Origin: Rhizobium cauense | Lineage (GTDB): Bacteria > Pseudomonadota > Alphaproteobacteria > Rhizobiales > Rhizobiaceae | Assembly: GCF_019511525.1 (NCBI RefSeq) | Contig: NZ_JAEUAT010000015.1 | Location: forward strand, 96,985-160,984 | Length of the DNA: 64,000 bases | Reading direction: 5' to 3' | Shown here: positions 1-8,561 of the stretch, in pieces | Layout of the letters: each line of letters starts with the position of its first letter | Position numbering within the stretch: position 1 is the stretch's first letter | Program-made: the position numbers and the translations under genes | Notes under the pieces: model-generated | What the model was told of the DNA's origin: nothing | Seen by the model: only the letters and a program-made list of their open reading frames with translations | Database searches by the model: none

Positions 1-1464
1 GATATCTTTGATCTCTCGCCAATTGCGATGTGGATCGAGGATTTCAGCGGCGTGAAAGCCCAGTTTGACCGCTGGCGCGCAGAAGGCATCGTGGATATCA
101 GAGCTCACTTGAGAGAGGACACGGCACGCGTCGCGGCGTGCTCGCAGTTGATCCGCGTGCTGCGCGTAAACCGCAAGACGCTGGAACTCTTCGAAGCCGA
201 CGATCTCTCCCATCTTGTGACCAACCTCGGCCTCGTGTTTCGCGGCGAGATGCTGGAAAGCCACGTCAACGAACTCGCCGAACTCTGGGAGGGCAAGACG
301 GAATTCACCAGCAGTGCGGTCAACTACACATTGTCCGGACGTCGGCTCGACATCCAGCTGCGCGGCTCGGTGTTGCCCGGCTACGAGCAGTCCCTTGGCC
401 AGCTTCTCCTCACCACGGAGGACGTGACTGCTCGCGAGGAGGCACGCCGCAGGGAACGCGAAAACCGTCGCTATGCGGAAGGCATCTTCGAGCATTCGCC
501 GGTCTCGCTCTGGGTCGAGGACTTCAGCCAGATCAAGCTGCTGCTCGAAAGTGTCCGCGATCGCGGCATCGACGATTTCCGGGTCTTTACGGACGTCCAT
601 CCCGAGTTCGTACGGCAGTGCATGAGCGAAATCCGGGTCATCAACGTCAACCAGGCGACGCTGGACCTCTTCTGCGCGCCGGATCGCCATACGCTGCTGC
701 AACGCATCGGTGATGTCTTCCGGGACGATATGGAGAAGCACTTCCGCGAACAGCTGTTCGAGTTGTGGAACGGCAAGCTGTTCCATCAGCGCGAAGTTAT
801 CAACTATGCACTCGATGGATCCGAACGCTATGTCCTGCTGCAGTTCTCGGTCCTTCCCGGTTATGAATCCAACTGGTCCCTCGTGCAGGTTGCGCTCACC
901 GACATCACCGCACGCAAGAAGGCGGAGGCCTATCTCGAATATCTCGGCAAGCACGACGTGCTGACCAAGCTCCACAACCGCGCCTTCTACGTGGACGAAC
1001 TGAACAGGCTCGAACGCAAGTCGCTGCGTCCCGTTTCCGCCGTCGTGATCGATCTCAACGGCTTGAAGGATGCAAATGACCAGCTCGGACACGATGCCGG
1101 CGACGCGCTGCTGCGCCGCCTTGGCGAAGTCCTGAATGGTGCAGCGTCGCAACCCAACCATGCCGCTCGCATCGGCGGCGATGAGTTTGCGATCCTTATG
1201 CCCGGCGCCGACAAACAGGCGGCCGCCACCATGGTCGAGACCATTGGCGAACTCCTGAAAATCAACAACCAGTTCTATTCCAATGCGCCCCTCAGTGTTT
1301 CGCTCGGTATTGCCACAAGCGAGCCCGGCGAAACGATGGAGTCGATGGTCCGGCGTGCCGATATTGCCATGTATGCGCAGAAGCGCGCCTATCACGCCAG
1401 CCGCAAGCTGGAGGAACCACAGGCCGGCATATCGAAAGACAGCAGGTCCGTTTCAGCAGCTTGA
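1..1464 (+). CDS. PAS-PAS-GGDEF diguanylate cyclase, 5' end outside window
   Basis: Putative cytoplasmic diguanylate cyclase that makes cyclic di-GMP. The reading frame is open from the first base and codes for PAS-like sequence before the first ATG at 28, so the true start lies upstream. Two tandem homologous PAS-like units are seen: each begins with a SP-x-x-x-W-[IV]-EDFS motif and contains an LPGYE motif, and together they cover about residues 1-295. The C-terminal GGDEF domain carries an intact GGDEF catalytic motif at nt 1174-1188 (RIGGDEF). The RxxD inhibitory site is absent (SQPN at that position), so product feedback through the canonical I-site is not expected. There is no EAL domain. 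The protein ends in a short disordered tail. No membrane segment is visible in the part present. Confidence 0.9.
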   Translation, partial: DIFDLSPIAMWIEDFSGVKAQFDRWRAEGIVDIRAHLREDTARVAACSQLIRVLRVNRKTLELFEADDLSHLVTNLGLVFRGEMLESHVNELAELWEGKTEFTSSAVNYTLSGRRLDIQLRGSVLPGYEQSLGQLLLTTEDVTAREEARRRERENRRYAEGIFEHSPVSLWVEDFSQIKLLLESVRDRGIDDFRVFTDVHPEFVRQCMSEIRVINVNQATLDLFCAPDRHTLLQRIGDVFRDDMEKHFREQLFELWNGKLFHQREVINYALDGSERYVLLQFSVLPGYESNWSLVQVALTDITARKKAEAYLEYLGKHDVLTKLHNRAFYVDELNRLERKSLRPVSAVVIDLNGLKDANDQLGHDAGDALLRRLGEVLNGAASQPNHAARIGGDEFAILMPGADKQAAATMVETIGELLKINNQFYSNAPLSVSLGIATSEPGETMESMVRRADIAMYAQKRAYHASRKLEEPQAGISKDSRSVSAA

Positions 1465-1774
1465 CCGGGCTGCCGTCCCCGGCCACATGAATTAAAGCCA
1501 GCGAAGACATTCGCCCCGGTCATCACCGAAAAAGCATGGCTTTCACCGCCATGCCCTCGATGGCTCGCCCGTCACGTCAGTTGGCGACACTTCGCAATCT
1601 CGACGCACAATAAAAATCGTTTGAATGCTACCAATTCCATTTCAAACGGTTATATGAGCCTTGTGGCTTGCTGCACGCTTCCTCCCAAGGCGCCGCCGAG
1701 CCGCCGCCGGGCCGCCGTTTCGTGACGGCTTTCAGGAAGACTTCCGGCGCAACAAGAACAAGAGGTACACAACA
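1465..1774. other. Intergenic region before the sugar transporter
   Basis: A 310-bp gap without a convincing gene. It holds the 31-bp inverted repeat at 1618-1648. The open frame continuing upstream of the transporter's GTG start has low-complexity Arg/Ala/Pro content and is judged non-coding. Confidence 0.5.
1618..1648 (+). promoter_or_regulatory. Inverted repeat, possible operator of the sugar transporter
   Basis: Arms CGTTTGAA and TTCAAACG are exact reverse complements separated by 15 bases, about 127 bp before the transporter GTG. The following sequence is not a T-tract, so a terminator is less likely than a binding site for a repressor. The regulator is not identifiable from the sequence. 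Confidence 0.4.
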
Positions 1775-3052
1775 GTGGCTGGTATCATCACCAACAATGC
1801 CGCGAACCGCCCGGCATCAACTTCCCCCGCAGCGAACCATCAATTTGCCCTTGTGGCCCTGACGTCGCTGTTCTTCATGTGGGGGTTCATCACCTGCCTG
1901 AACGACATTCTCATCCCGCACCTGAAGAATGTCTTCCATCTAAACTACACCCAATCGATGCTGATTCAGCTTTGCTTCTTCGGCGCATATTTCATCGTTT
2001 CTCTCCCGGCCGGCGCGCTCGTCAAGCGCATCAGCTACAAGTGGGGTATTGTAACCGGCCTCGTCATCTCTGCTATCGGCTGCGCGCTCTTCGTCCCGGC
2101 GGCGAGCTACCGCGTCTACGCACTCTTTCTCGGTGCCCTCTTTGTGCTGGCAACCGGGATCACGGTACTGCAGGTGGCAGCAAATCCATACGTTACCGTC
2201 CTCGGGCCACCGGATACAGCTGCAAGCCGGCTGACGCTGACACAGGCTTTCAACTCGCTCGGCACAACGCTTGCCCCGGTGTTCGGCGCCTTCCTGATCC
2301 TGTCTGCCGCGACGGCCGCCGTTGCCGGCGCGACCCCCGAGCAACTCGATGCCATCAGGATTGCCGAGGCGGACGCCGTGAAGTTTCCGTATATGCTGCT
2401 GGCCGCCGCATTTCTGGTGCTCGCAGCGATCTTTGCGGCCCTGAAGCTCCCCCAGGTCGAAGGCTCCGACGAGATCGAGCCGATCACCGGCGGCGGCTCT
2501 GCCTGGCAGTACCGCCATCTGGTTCTCGGCGCGGTCGGCATCTTCCTCTATGTCGGTGCGGAAGTGAGCATCGGCAGCTTCCTCGTCAACTTCATGAGCC
2601 AGCCTGACATTGCCGGCTTTTCGGAAGCCGAGGCCGCTCATCATGTCTCCTACTTCTGGGGTGGAGCGATGATCGGCCGTTTCATCGGCGCCGTCGCGAT
2701 GCGTTACGTCGATGACGGCAAGGCGCTGGCGGTCAATGCTGCCGCCGTGATCGTGCTGCTGCTGCTCACTGTCTTCTCGGGCGGGCACGTCGCCATGTGG
2801 TCCGTGCTGGCAATCGGCCTGTTCAACTCGATCATGTTCCCGACGATCTTCAGCCTGGCGCTCTACGGTCTCGGAAAACACACGAGCCAAGGCTCCGGCA
2901 TCCTTTGCCTTGCGATTGTCGGCGGCGCAATTCTTCCGCTCATTCAGGGCGCCCTTGCCGACACGATCGGCATTCACCTCGCCTTCCTGATGCCGATTCT
3001 GTGCTATGCTTACATCGCCTTCTATGGGCTGAAGGGGCACCGTCCGACCTGA
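1775..3052 (+). CDS. FucP-family sugar/H+ symporter (MFS)
   Basis: Inner-membrane major facilitator of the fucose/glucose-galactose permease (FucP/GluP) family, likely a sugar:proton symporter. About 425 residues with 12 predicted membrane segments. The first segment contains the family signature F-F-M-W-G-F-x-T-C-L-N-D, and NPYVTVLG and a GALAD-like motif near the end are also typical. GTG at 1775 is chosen because AGAGG sits 9 bases before it and homologous sequence begins just after. The longer upstream extension (ATG/TTG near 1661) lacks a ribosome site and reads as Arg-rich noise. It stands alone, with an inverted repeat upstream that could be its operator. The substrate cannot be assigned from the sequence. 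Confidence 0.85.
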   Translation: MAGIITNNAANRPASTSPAANHQFALVALTSLFFMWGFITCLNDILIPHLKNVFHLNYTQSMLIQLCFFGAYFIVSLPAGALVKRISYKWGIVTGLVISAIGCALFVPAASYRVYALFLGALFVLATGITVLQVAANPYVTVLGPPDTAASRLTLTQAFNSLGTTLAPVFGAFLILSAATAAVAGATPEQLDAIRIAEADAVKFPYMLLAAAFLVLAAIFAALKLPQVEGSDEIEPITGGGSAWQYRHLVLGAVGIFLYVGAEVSIGSFLVNFMSQPDIAGFSEAEAAHHVSYFWGGAMIGRFIGAVAMRYVDDGKALAVNAAAVIVLLLLTVFSGGHVAMWSVLAIGLFNSIMFPTIFSLALYGLGKHTSQGSGILCLAIVGGAILPLIQGALADTIGIHLAFLMPILCYAYIAFYGLKGHRPT

Positions 3053-3157
3053 CCTTTTCGAGACTCGCTTCGCCGCCCCTGCGGCGAAGCGCCTCGGTGC
3101 TTGCGCCTTCTCTCGACCCTTGGCATGGTGCAGCGCAAACTCGAGGGAGTCGCACCG

Positions 3158-3784
3158 ATGAAAGCCTTGCTTCTAGTCGATATTCAGAATGGCTTTTGCC
3201 CCGGCGGCAACCTTCCAGTCCCCAACGGCGACGAGATTGTTCCCATCGCCAATCGGCTGATAGAGAGCGGCAAATACGACCTGATCGTCGCTTCCCAGGA
3301 CTGGCATCCACCCAAGCATGGAAGCTTCGCCTCCTCTCACGCAGGCAAGCAACCTTTCGAACTGGGCACCCTTTCGGGCAAACCACAAATGATGTGGCCG
3401 GACCATTGCGTGCAGGGCACGGCCGACGCGGAATTGCATCCGGACCTCAAGATGGGGAAGATCGACCTCATCCTGCAGAAGGGCGAGAATCCGAATGTCG
3501 ACAGCTACTCGGCCTTCCGCGACAACGATCAGGATGCGCTTACCGGCCTCGCCGACTTTCTCGAAGGCCAAGGCGTGACCGATCTCGACGTCTGCGGTCT
3601 TGCAACCGACTATTGCGTGAAATTCTCGGCGCTGGACGCCACGGAAATGATGTCCGGCATGCGTGTTCGCTTTATCGAGGATGCAAGCCGCGGTATCACA
3701 CCAGAAGGCGTGATGGAGGCGATCGACGAAATGCGCGGACGTGGCATCGATATCATCACTAGCCGGCAGGCTCTCGACGGCTGA
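3158..3784 (+). CDS. pncA: Nicotinamidase/pyrazinamidase
   Basis: Cytoplasmic isochorismatase-fold amidohydrolase that deamidates nicotinamide to nicotinate for NAD salvage. 208 residues, close to E. coli PncA. The catalytic Asp lies in LLVDIQN near residue 8, the metal-binding D-W-H motif in SQDWHPPKH, and the nucleophilic Cys in GLATDYCVK near residue 150. ATG at 3158 follows GAGGGAG at 3143-3149. An in-frame upstream codon at 3101 is less likely. It ends one base before the convergent DUF2164 gene. Confidence 0.93.
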   Translation: MKALLLVDIQNGFCPGGNLPVPNGDEIVPIANRLIESGKYDLIVASQDWHPPKHGSFASSHAGKQPFELGTLSGKPQMMWPDHCVQGTADAELHPDLKMGKIDLILQKGENPNVDSYSAFRDNDQDALTGLADFLEGQGVTDLDVCGLATDYCVKFSALDATEMMSGMRVRFIEDASRGITPEGVMEAIDEMRGRGIDIITSRQALDG

Positions 3785-4033
3785 TCACTCCGTCGCATTC
3801 CGCTGCAACTGATAGACGTCATCGGAAAAATCATCGATGCGCCTGGACAGAGCGACCTGCGCATCTTCCAGCCCCTTCTTGTAGTATGCGGCGCCAACCT
3901 CCTTCGCAAAGAATTCCAGAACGAACTCTGCCTTCAGAAGGCCGATTGGCTGGTCGAGTTCGCTGTCGAAATAGTGCTGGATCCGCGCGATGAGCTCGGT
4001 CTTCTCCTCTTTCGAAATTTCGATCCGATTCAT
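3785..4033 (-). CDS. DUF2164 family protein
   Basis: 82-residue cytoplasmic protein. The sequence (MNRIEISKEEK..., then FDSELDQPIG and FFAKEVGAAYYKKGLEDA) matches the small, uncharacterised DUF2164 family, which is all-helical and of unknown function. ATG at 4033 is preceded by AGGAG. A longer frame to 4069 has no such site. The stop abuts that of pncA (convergent, no gap). Confidence 0.85.
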   Translation of the reverse strand: MNRIEISKEEKTELIARIQHYFDSELDQPIGLLKAEFVLEFFAKEVGAAYYKKGLEDAQVALSRRIDDFSDDVYQLQRNATE

Positions 4034-4165
4034 CTTTGCTCCTCGAACGGCAATCAGTGGCAGCCGCATGGTTCAGCGAAATCGATCAATCAATCAAGGA
4101 AATTTGCTTGCGGCGCGTACCACCCGTCCTTAGACGGAGGCAAAATTCCACAAGGATGATCGCCG

Positions 4166-4882
4166 ATGAGTCGCGCTGATTTTTTCGACGGTTTGCGCGG
4201 CGGCTCGGCCGTTGCGTTGGCCTCTGCTCCGTTCGGGGCGTTGTTTGGAGCGCTCGCCGTCGAAAAGGGCATGTCGCTGGCGGAAGTGGCCTTCATGAGT
4301 GCCACCGTTTATGCCGGCGCGAGCCAGCTCGTCGGTATCGAGCTCTTCGGCCACAACGTCCAGGCATGGCTGATCGTTGCTTCGATCCTGGCAGTCAACT
4401 TTCGTCATGTCCTCTATTCGGCAGCAATAGCGCCCTATATCAGGCACTTCTCGCCGCTCCAGAAGTTCTTCACCTTCTTCCTGCTCGTCGATCCGCAATT
4501 CGCTGAGACGGTCAAGCGGGGCGAGGCAGGCAAGCCGGTCACCTTCGTCTGGTATCTCGGTTTCGGCATCATCATCTACATACCCTGGGTCTTGGTAAGC
4601 TTGCTCGGCGGGATGCTTGGCAGCTTTATCGGCGATCCGAAGTCGATCGGTCTCGACATTCTGCTCCCGGCTTACTTCCTCGGCATCGTCCTTGACTTCC
4701 GGCATCGCGACAATTTCCTGCCGGTGGCCAGCGTCAGCGCGGTCGCCTCGGTTATCGCCTACCATTATGTCGGCTCGCCCTGGCACGTCAGCCTGGGTGC
4801 CGCGGCAGGCATCATTCTTGCCGCACTGTTCCCGCCTCCGCCGCGCGAACAGGAACTCGAATCCGATCTGCACGAGGTATGA
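4166..4882 (+). CDS. azlC: Branched-chain amino acid exporter large subunit AzlC
   Basis: Inner-membrane protein of the AzlC (LIV-E) family, the large subunit of a two-component branched-chain amino acid exporter. 238 residues, several hydrophobic helices. The N-terminal PFGALFGALAVEKGMSL and TVYAGASQLVGIELFG stretches are family hallmarks. It overlaps azlD by 4 bp (ATGA), so the two subunits are translationally coupled. ATG at 4166 is supported by AAGGATG upstream. No regulator gene (Lrp type) is adjacent. Confidence 0.92.
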   Translation: MSRADFFDGLRGGSAVALASAPFGALFGALAVEKGMSLAEVAFMSATVYAGASQLVGIELFGHNVQAWLIVASILAVNFRHVLYSAAIAPYIRHFSPLQKFFTFFLLVDPQFAETVKRGEAGKPVTFVWYLGFGIIIYIPWVLVSLLGGMLGSFIGDPKSIGLDILLPAYFLGIVLDFRHRDNFLPVASVSAVASVIAYHYVGSPWHVSLGAAAGIILAALFPPPPREQELESDLHEV

Positions 4883-5193
4883 TGATGGCCTTCGATCTTC
4901 ATATGGCGCTCGTGATCCTGGCTGCGGCAGTTGCGACCTACGCAACCCGTATCGGCGGTTATATCCTCATCACGACGATGAAGCGCATTCCGCCGCGCAT
5001 GGAAGCCGCGCTTGCCGCTGTCCCCGCCGCCGTTCTGACAACGCTTGTGGCGCCGGCCTTCTTCAACGGCGGATGGGATTCGAAGATTGCCCTGCTCGTC
5101 GCGCTTGTCGTCGGCCTACGGGTCTCGCACACCTGGATGCTCATTGCCGCCTGGCTCGTCGTCATCGGCTGGCGCCACACGATCGGCGTGTGA
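4879..5193 (+). CDS. azlD: Branched-chain amino acid exporter small subunit AzlD
   Basis: 104-residue, highly hydrophobic inner-membrane partner of AzlC. It shows the family pattern ATYATRIGGY followed by R-I-P-P-R-M and A-A-V-P-A-A-V-L-T. Three consecutive ATG codons (4879, 4882, 4885) could serve as start; the first overlaps the azlC stop. It is convergent with the downstream peptidase gene, 29 bp apart. Confidence 0.9.
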   Translation: MMMAFDLHMALVILAAAVATYATRIGGYILITTMKRIPPRMEAALAAVPAAVLTTLVAPAFFNGGWDSKIALLVALVVGLRVSHTWMLIAAWLVVIGWRHTIGV

Positions 5194-5222
5194 CGCCTTG
5201 ACGGCCGGCAAGGCCGCCCTGC

Positions 5223-7058
5223 TCAGTATTCCAACGGCAAGGTCGCGTTCTCCAACCACGCCTTGACGTCGCGATCGTGGATCAGCGGCATCAGCGCCTC
5301 CCGGGTCCGCTCGTGATAGCTGTTGAACCAATGCAGCTCGTCATGGGTCAGAAGTTCCGGAACAACCAGGCTACGATCGATTGGGCAGAAGGTCAGCGTC
5401 TCGAAGCCGAGCATCGGCATGTCGCCGCCCTCAATCGCTTCCGCCTCACGGACATAGATCAGATTCTCGATACGAATGCCGAAAGCGCCCGGCCTGTAAT
5501 AGCCTGGCTCGTTCGAGAGGATCATCCCCGGCAACAGCTCCTGGGTCGACAACCTGGCAATGCGCTGCGGACCTTCATGCACAGAAAGATAGGATCCGAC
5601 GCCATGGCCGGTCCCGTGGGCGAAATCGACCCCTGCCCGCCAGAGCGCGATACGGGCCAACGGATCAAGGTCGCATCCGCGCGTGCCTTTCGGAAAGCGG
5701 GCGGTGCTGATCTGGATCATGCCCTTCAGCACCAGCGTAAAGAAGCGCCTTTGCTCCTCGGAGACTGAGCCGATACCGACCGTCCGGGTAATGTCGGTCG
5801 TGCCGTTGATATACTGCGCACCGGAATCGATAAGGAAGAGCTCTCCGGCCTCGAGCTTGCGGTCCGTCTCCGTCGTGACGCGGTAATGCATGATGGCCGC
5901 ATGCTCGCCGGCCCCGGAGATCGTGTCGAAAGAAATGTCTTTCAGCGGATTCTGCATGCTCTGGCCGACGCGGGCACGCGCTGCTTCCAGTTTCTCTGCC
6001 ACCTCGATCTCGGTCACAGTCCCCGGCTTGGTCTGCGACAGCCAGTAGAGAAACTCGACCATCGCCGCGCCGTCCTGCAGATGCGCCGCCGCGGAACCGT
6101 TGATCTCTACGCTGTTCTTGACCGCTCGCGGCAGCTTCGCTGGATCACTCCCTTCCGCGACCTCGCCGCCTGCATTACGAATGATCTCCGCCAGGGCATA
6201 GGAGGTGAGGTCGGGGTCAACGAGAATTCGGCCACCGTCCTTTGCGACAGCCGCCAGTCTCTTCTCGAGTTCCGAGGGCGGCAGCTGCGCGCACATCTGC
6301 GCGAGATAGGCTTCGGCCTCGATACCGGTCTTGCGCTTGTCAAGGAAGAGATCCGCCTTACCGTCGGCGTGGACGATCGCGCGCGCAAGCGGATGTGGTG
6401 TGTGCGGCACGTCAGCACCGCGAATATTGAAGATCCAGGCAACAGACGACGGATCGGCAATCAGCACGGCCTTGAGGTTCTTCTTGGCGAGTTCGGCCGC
6501 GATCGTCGCAATCTTGTCAGTCGCAAGCACGCCCGCCTGCACGATGTTCTGGATCGTCACCTGACCAAGCGGCTCCTGCGGCCGGTCGCTCCAGAGCTTG
6601 TCCAGCGGATTGTGCGGCAGGACAACGAGCGACCCACCGATCTCGACAAGGGCCTTCTCAAGTCGCCGCGCCTCTGCCCCGGAATGAAGCCAGGGATCGA
6701 TACCGACGCGCAGACCCTTGGAGCCGTTCTTGGCGAGCCACACATGAGGCGGCTCGTTCACAAGGTCTCCCCCCGTGAAGACGGAGTTGTCCACCTGCTC
6801 GGCAAGTTGCGTCACGTAGCGTCCATCCACGAAGACGATCGCCACCGAACGCGTCACCAGCGCGATCCCCGCCGACCCGGTGAAGCCCGTCAGCCAGGAC
6901 AGGCGCTCCGAACATGCCGGGACATATTCGCCGTTGAACTCGTCGGCGCGAGGCACAAGAAAGGCGTCAATGCCGAGCGCATCAAAACTTGCCCGCAAGG
7001 CCGAGACGCGATCGCGGCCGAATTGTGGCGTCGAAGTGACTTCGAAAGACTGGAACAT
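5223..7058 (-). CDS. Xaa-Pro aminopeptidase, M24B family (three-domain)
   Basis: Cytoplasmic metallopeptidase that removes an N-terminal residue preceding proline. 611 residues in the three-domain architecture of aminopeptidase P1: a creatinase-N domain (about 15-150), a second creatinase-like domain (about 165-310) and a catalytic pita-bread domain (about 320-545) plus C-terminal extension. Metal ligands are seen: Asp in LIDSGAQY and TTDITRTV, His in GTGHGVGSYLSVHEGP, Glu in SNEPGYY and IRIENL. ATG at 7058 is taken as start, with TTG at 7064 as the alternative. Stand-alone. Confidence 0.9.
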   Translation of the reverse strand: MFQSFEVTSTPQFGRDRVSALRASFDALGIDAFLVPRADEFNGEYVPACSERLSWLTGFTGSAGIALVTRSVAIVFVDGRYVTQLAEQVDNSVFTGGDLVNEPPHVWLAKNGSKGLRVGIDPWLHSGAEARRLEKALVEIGGSLVVLPHNPLDKLWSDRPQEPLGQVTIQNIVQAGVLATDKIATIAAELAKKNLKAVLIADPSSVAWIFNIRGADVPHTPHPLARAIVHADGKADLFLDKRKTGIEAEAYLAQMCAQLPPSELEKRLAAVAKDGGRILVDPDLTSYALAEIIRNAGGEVAEGSDPAKLPRAVKNSVEINGSAAAHLQDGAAMVEFLYWLSQTKPGTVTEIEVAEKLEAARARVGQSMQNPLKDISFDTISGAGEHAAIMHYRVTTETDRKLEAGELFLIDSGAQYINGTTDITRTVGIGSVSEEQRRFFTLVLKGMIQISTARFPKGTRGCDLDPLARIALWRAGVDFAHGTGHGVGSYLSVHEGPQRIARLSTQELLPGMILSNEPGYYRPGAFGIRIENLIYVREAEAIEGGDMPMLGFETLTFCPIDRSLVVPELLTHDELHWFNSYHERTREALMPLIHDRDVKAWLENATLPLEY

Positions 7059-7207
7059 GCTCAATAACCCGGTTTCTTGGACGAATCCCCTGCTGAGGGA
7101 TTCAGCTATGTTATCGGAATTTCAGGCGAATACGAGAAATTCGCGGAGTGGTATCTGAACGAAAGCCGCCCAATAATTCGGCGGAAATGAGGCGCAGATC
7201 TACAAAC

Positions 7208-7223
7208 TGGCACGCTTTATGCA
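7208..7223 (+). promoter_or_regulatory. Sigma-54 (RpoN) promoter
   Basis: TGGCACGCTTTATGCA matches the -24/-12 consensus TGGCACG-N4-TTGCW at all but one fixed position, with the required GG-N10-GC spacing. It lies 115 bp upstream of, and points towards, the 57-codon gene at 7339. Confidence 0.7.
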
Positions 7224-7338
7224 TTCCGCGCATGGCTCCCATGAATGAAACCCCCTCCCTCAGTTTTTCTAAATCGCTATATAGGCGCCATCAGACGGGT
7301 TCGAGACGAACCTGAAACGAAACAAAAGGAATTCAGAT

Positions 7339-7512
7339 ATGACTGCCCCTCTGTCGCGCTTCGCATACAGCAGCCCGGTGCAGGCTGGCGAGCGCCAGAC
7401 TGTGCGTCACGTCATCGGCTCGCGCCGCCCGCTGCATGAGGACACCCTCAAGCTGCTCGGCGCCGGCCAAAAGGTTACGCGCCATCAGGTCGCAACCAGC
7501 TACGCGTTCTGA
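7339..7512 (+). CDS. Small basic protein of 57 residues, unknown function
   Basis: I do not recognise a family. ATG at 7339 has a strong ribosome site (AAAGGA at 7325-7330), a sigma-54 promoter about 115 bp upstream and a strong terminator about 120 bp downstream, so it looks like an independent short transcription unit. The protein is soluble and basic (several Arg, Lys and His), begins MTAPLSRFAYSSPVQAGERQ and ends HQVATSYAF. No membrane segment or cysteines. Codon use is like that of its neighbours. Nitrogen or stress control would be expected from RpoN, but that is inference. Confidence 0.65.
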   Translation: MTAPLSRFAYSSPVQAGERQTVRHVIGSRRPLHEDTLKLLGAGQKVTRHQVATSYAF

Positions 7513-7629
7513 GCAACTCGCCGCTCCCTTCTCCTCCTCCCTCACGGGACCGGCGATCAGAACCAGTAGAAGCCCGCTCGAGCGCTCCTCCTCCTTCGAG
7601 CTCGCGGGCATGACCGGGAAACTGGTCTC

Positions 7630-7662
7630 AAGGCGGTGCCATTGGCACCGCCTTTTCTTTTT
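7630..7662 (+). terminator. Rho-independent terminator
   Basis: Perfect stem GGCGGTGCC/GGCACCGCC (extended by AA/TT) with a 3-base loop, followed by TTTTCTTTTT. It terminates the small gene at 7339 and, facing prmA, may also insulate it. Confidence 0.85.
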
Positions 7663-7668
7663 GCCCTC

Positions 7669-8547
7669 TCAGGGGCGATCCAGATGGATCGTCACCCAAC
7701 CGTTGCGCCAGATCGTGCGGACGTGTCGCAGATGCGTCCCGTTATAGGCCGCAAGCACTTTCCAACGCTGCGAGGCGAGAATACCGGAAAGGATGACCGA
7801 GCCCCCTGGCGCTAGGTGGGTGACTAGCTGCGGCGCCATCTTGATCAACGGTCGCGCCAGGATGTTGGCGATGATCAGGTCGAATGGACCGTTGGCCGCA
7901 AAGGTGGTCGAGTGAAAGCCGGGTGCCGTCGCCGTCGAAATGCCTGACGCTATGCCATTGCTTCTGACGTTCTCGGCAGCAACCCGCGTTGCGATCGGAT
8001 CGATGTCGGTTGCGAGAACAGGAATGTTCCGCAGCTTCCTGACTGCGATTGCCAGAACGCCGCTGCCGGTCCCCAGGTCGAGTGCATTCCGTACCCGACG
8101 AGACCGCAGAACGCGGTCAATTGTCTCAAGGCAGCCCGCTGTCGTCCCGTGGTGACCGGTACCAAATGCCTGGCCCGCATCGATCTCGATTCCAATATCA
8201 CCGGGCCGCACCTTATCGCGGTCGTGCGAACCGTGAACGAGAAACCGCCCTGCCCGAACAGGCTTCAGCCCCTCGAGCGATTTCGCCACCCAATCGACAT
8301 CGGGTATCACCTCACGCTCGACCTTGGCGTCGGGAAAGCTCGTCTTCAACGCTTCCTCGACGCGCGCCCTGACCGCAGCCTCGTCTTCACGCATCATGTA
8401 GACCGACGCTTCCCAGATGTCCTTTTTCTCGTCGATCTCGGTCGTCGCGATAGCGAAGTCTTCTTCGCCGAAGACATCGGACAGCAGGTCAAGAATTTCA
8501 CCGGCCTGCACTTCGGTCGTCGTCACATAAAGGCGTATTTCACTCAC
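7669..8547 (-). CDS. prmA: Ribosomal protein L11 methyltransferase
   Basis: Cytoplasmic SAM-dependent methyltransferase that trimethylates ribosomal protein L11. 292 residues: an N-terminal substrate-recognition domain (about 1-95), then the class I methyltransferase domain with AFGTGHHGTT, motif I LDLGTGSGVLAIA and the NILA motif (IIANILARPL). The start codon is GTG. It is the last gene of a minus-strand group SCO1, flavin monooxygenase, prmA, only 14 bp after the monooxygenase stop. Confidence 0.95.
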   Translation of the reverse strand: MSEIRLYVTTTEVQAGEILDLLSDVFGEEDFAIATTEIDEKKDIWEASVYMMREDEAAVRARVEEALKTSFPDAKVEREVIPDVDWVAKSLEGLKPVRAGRFLVHGSHDRDKVRPGDIGIEIDAGQAFGTGHHGTTAGCLETIDRVLRSRRVRNALDLGTGSGVLAIAVRKLRNIPVLATDIDPIATRVAAENVRSNGIASGISTATAPGFHSTTFAANGPFDLIIANILARPLIKMAPQLVTHLAPGGSVILSGILASQRWKVLAAYNGTHLRHVRTIWRNGWVTIHLDRP

Positions 8548-8561
8548 AATCGGTCTTTCTT

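Noticed and set aside
1940..3040. A 366-codon minus-strand frame opposite the FucP-type transporter
   Set aside because: Charged, low-complexity translation complementary to membrane segments; a shadow.
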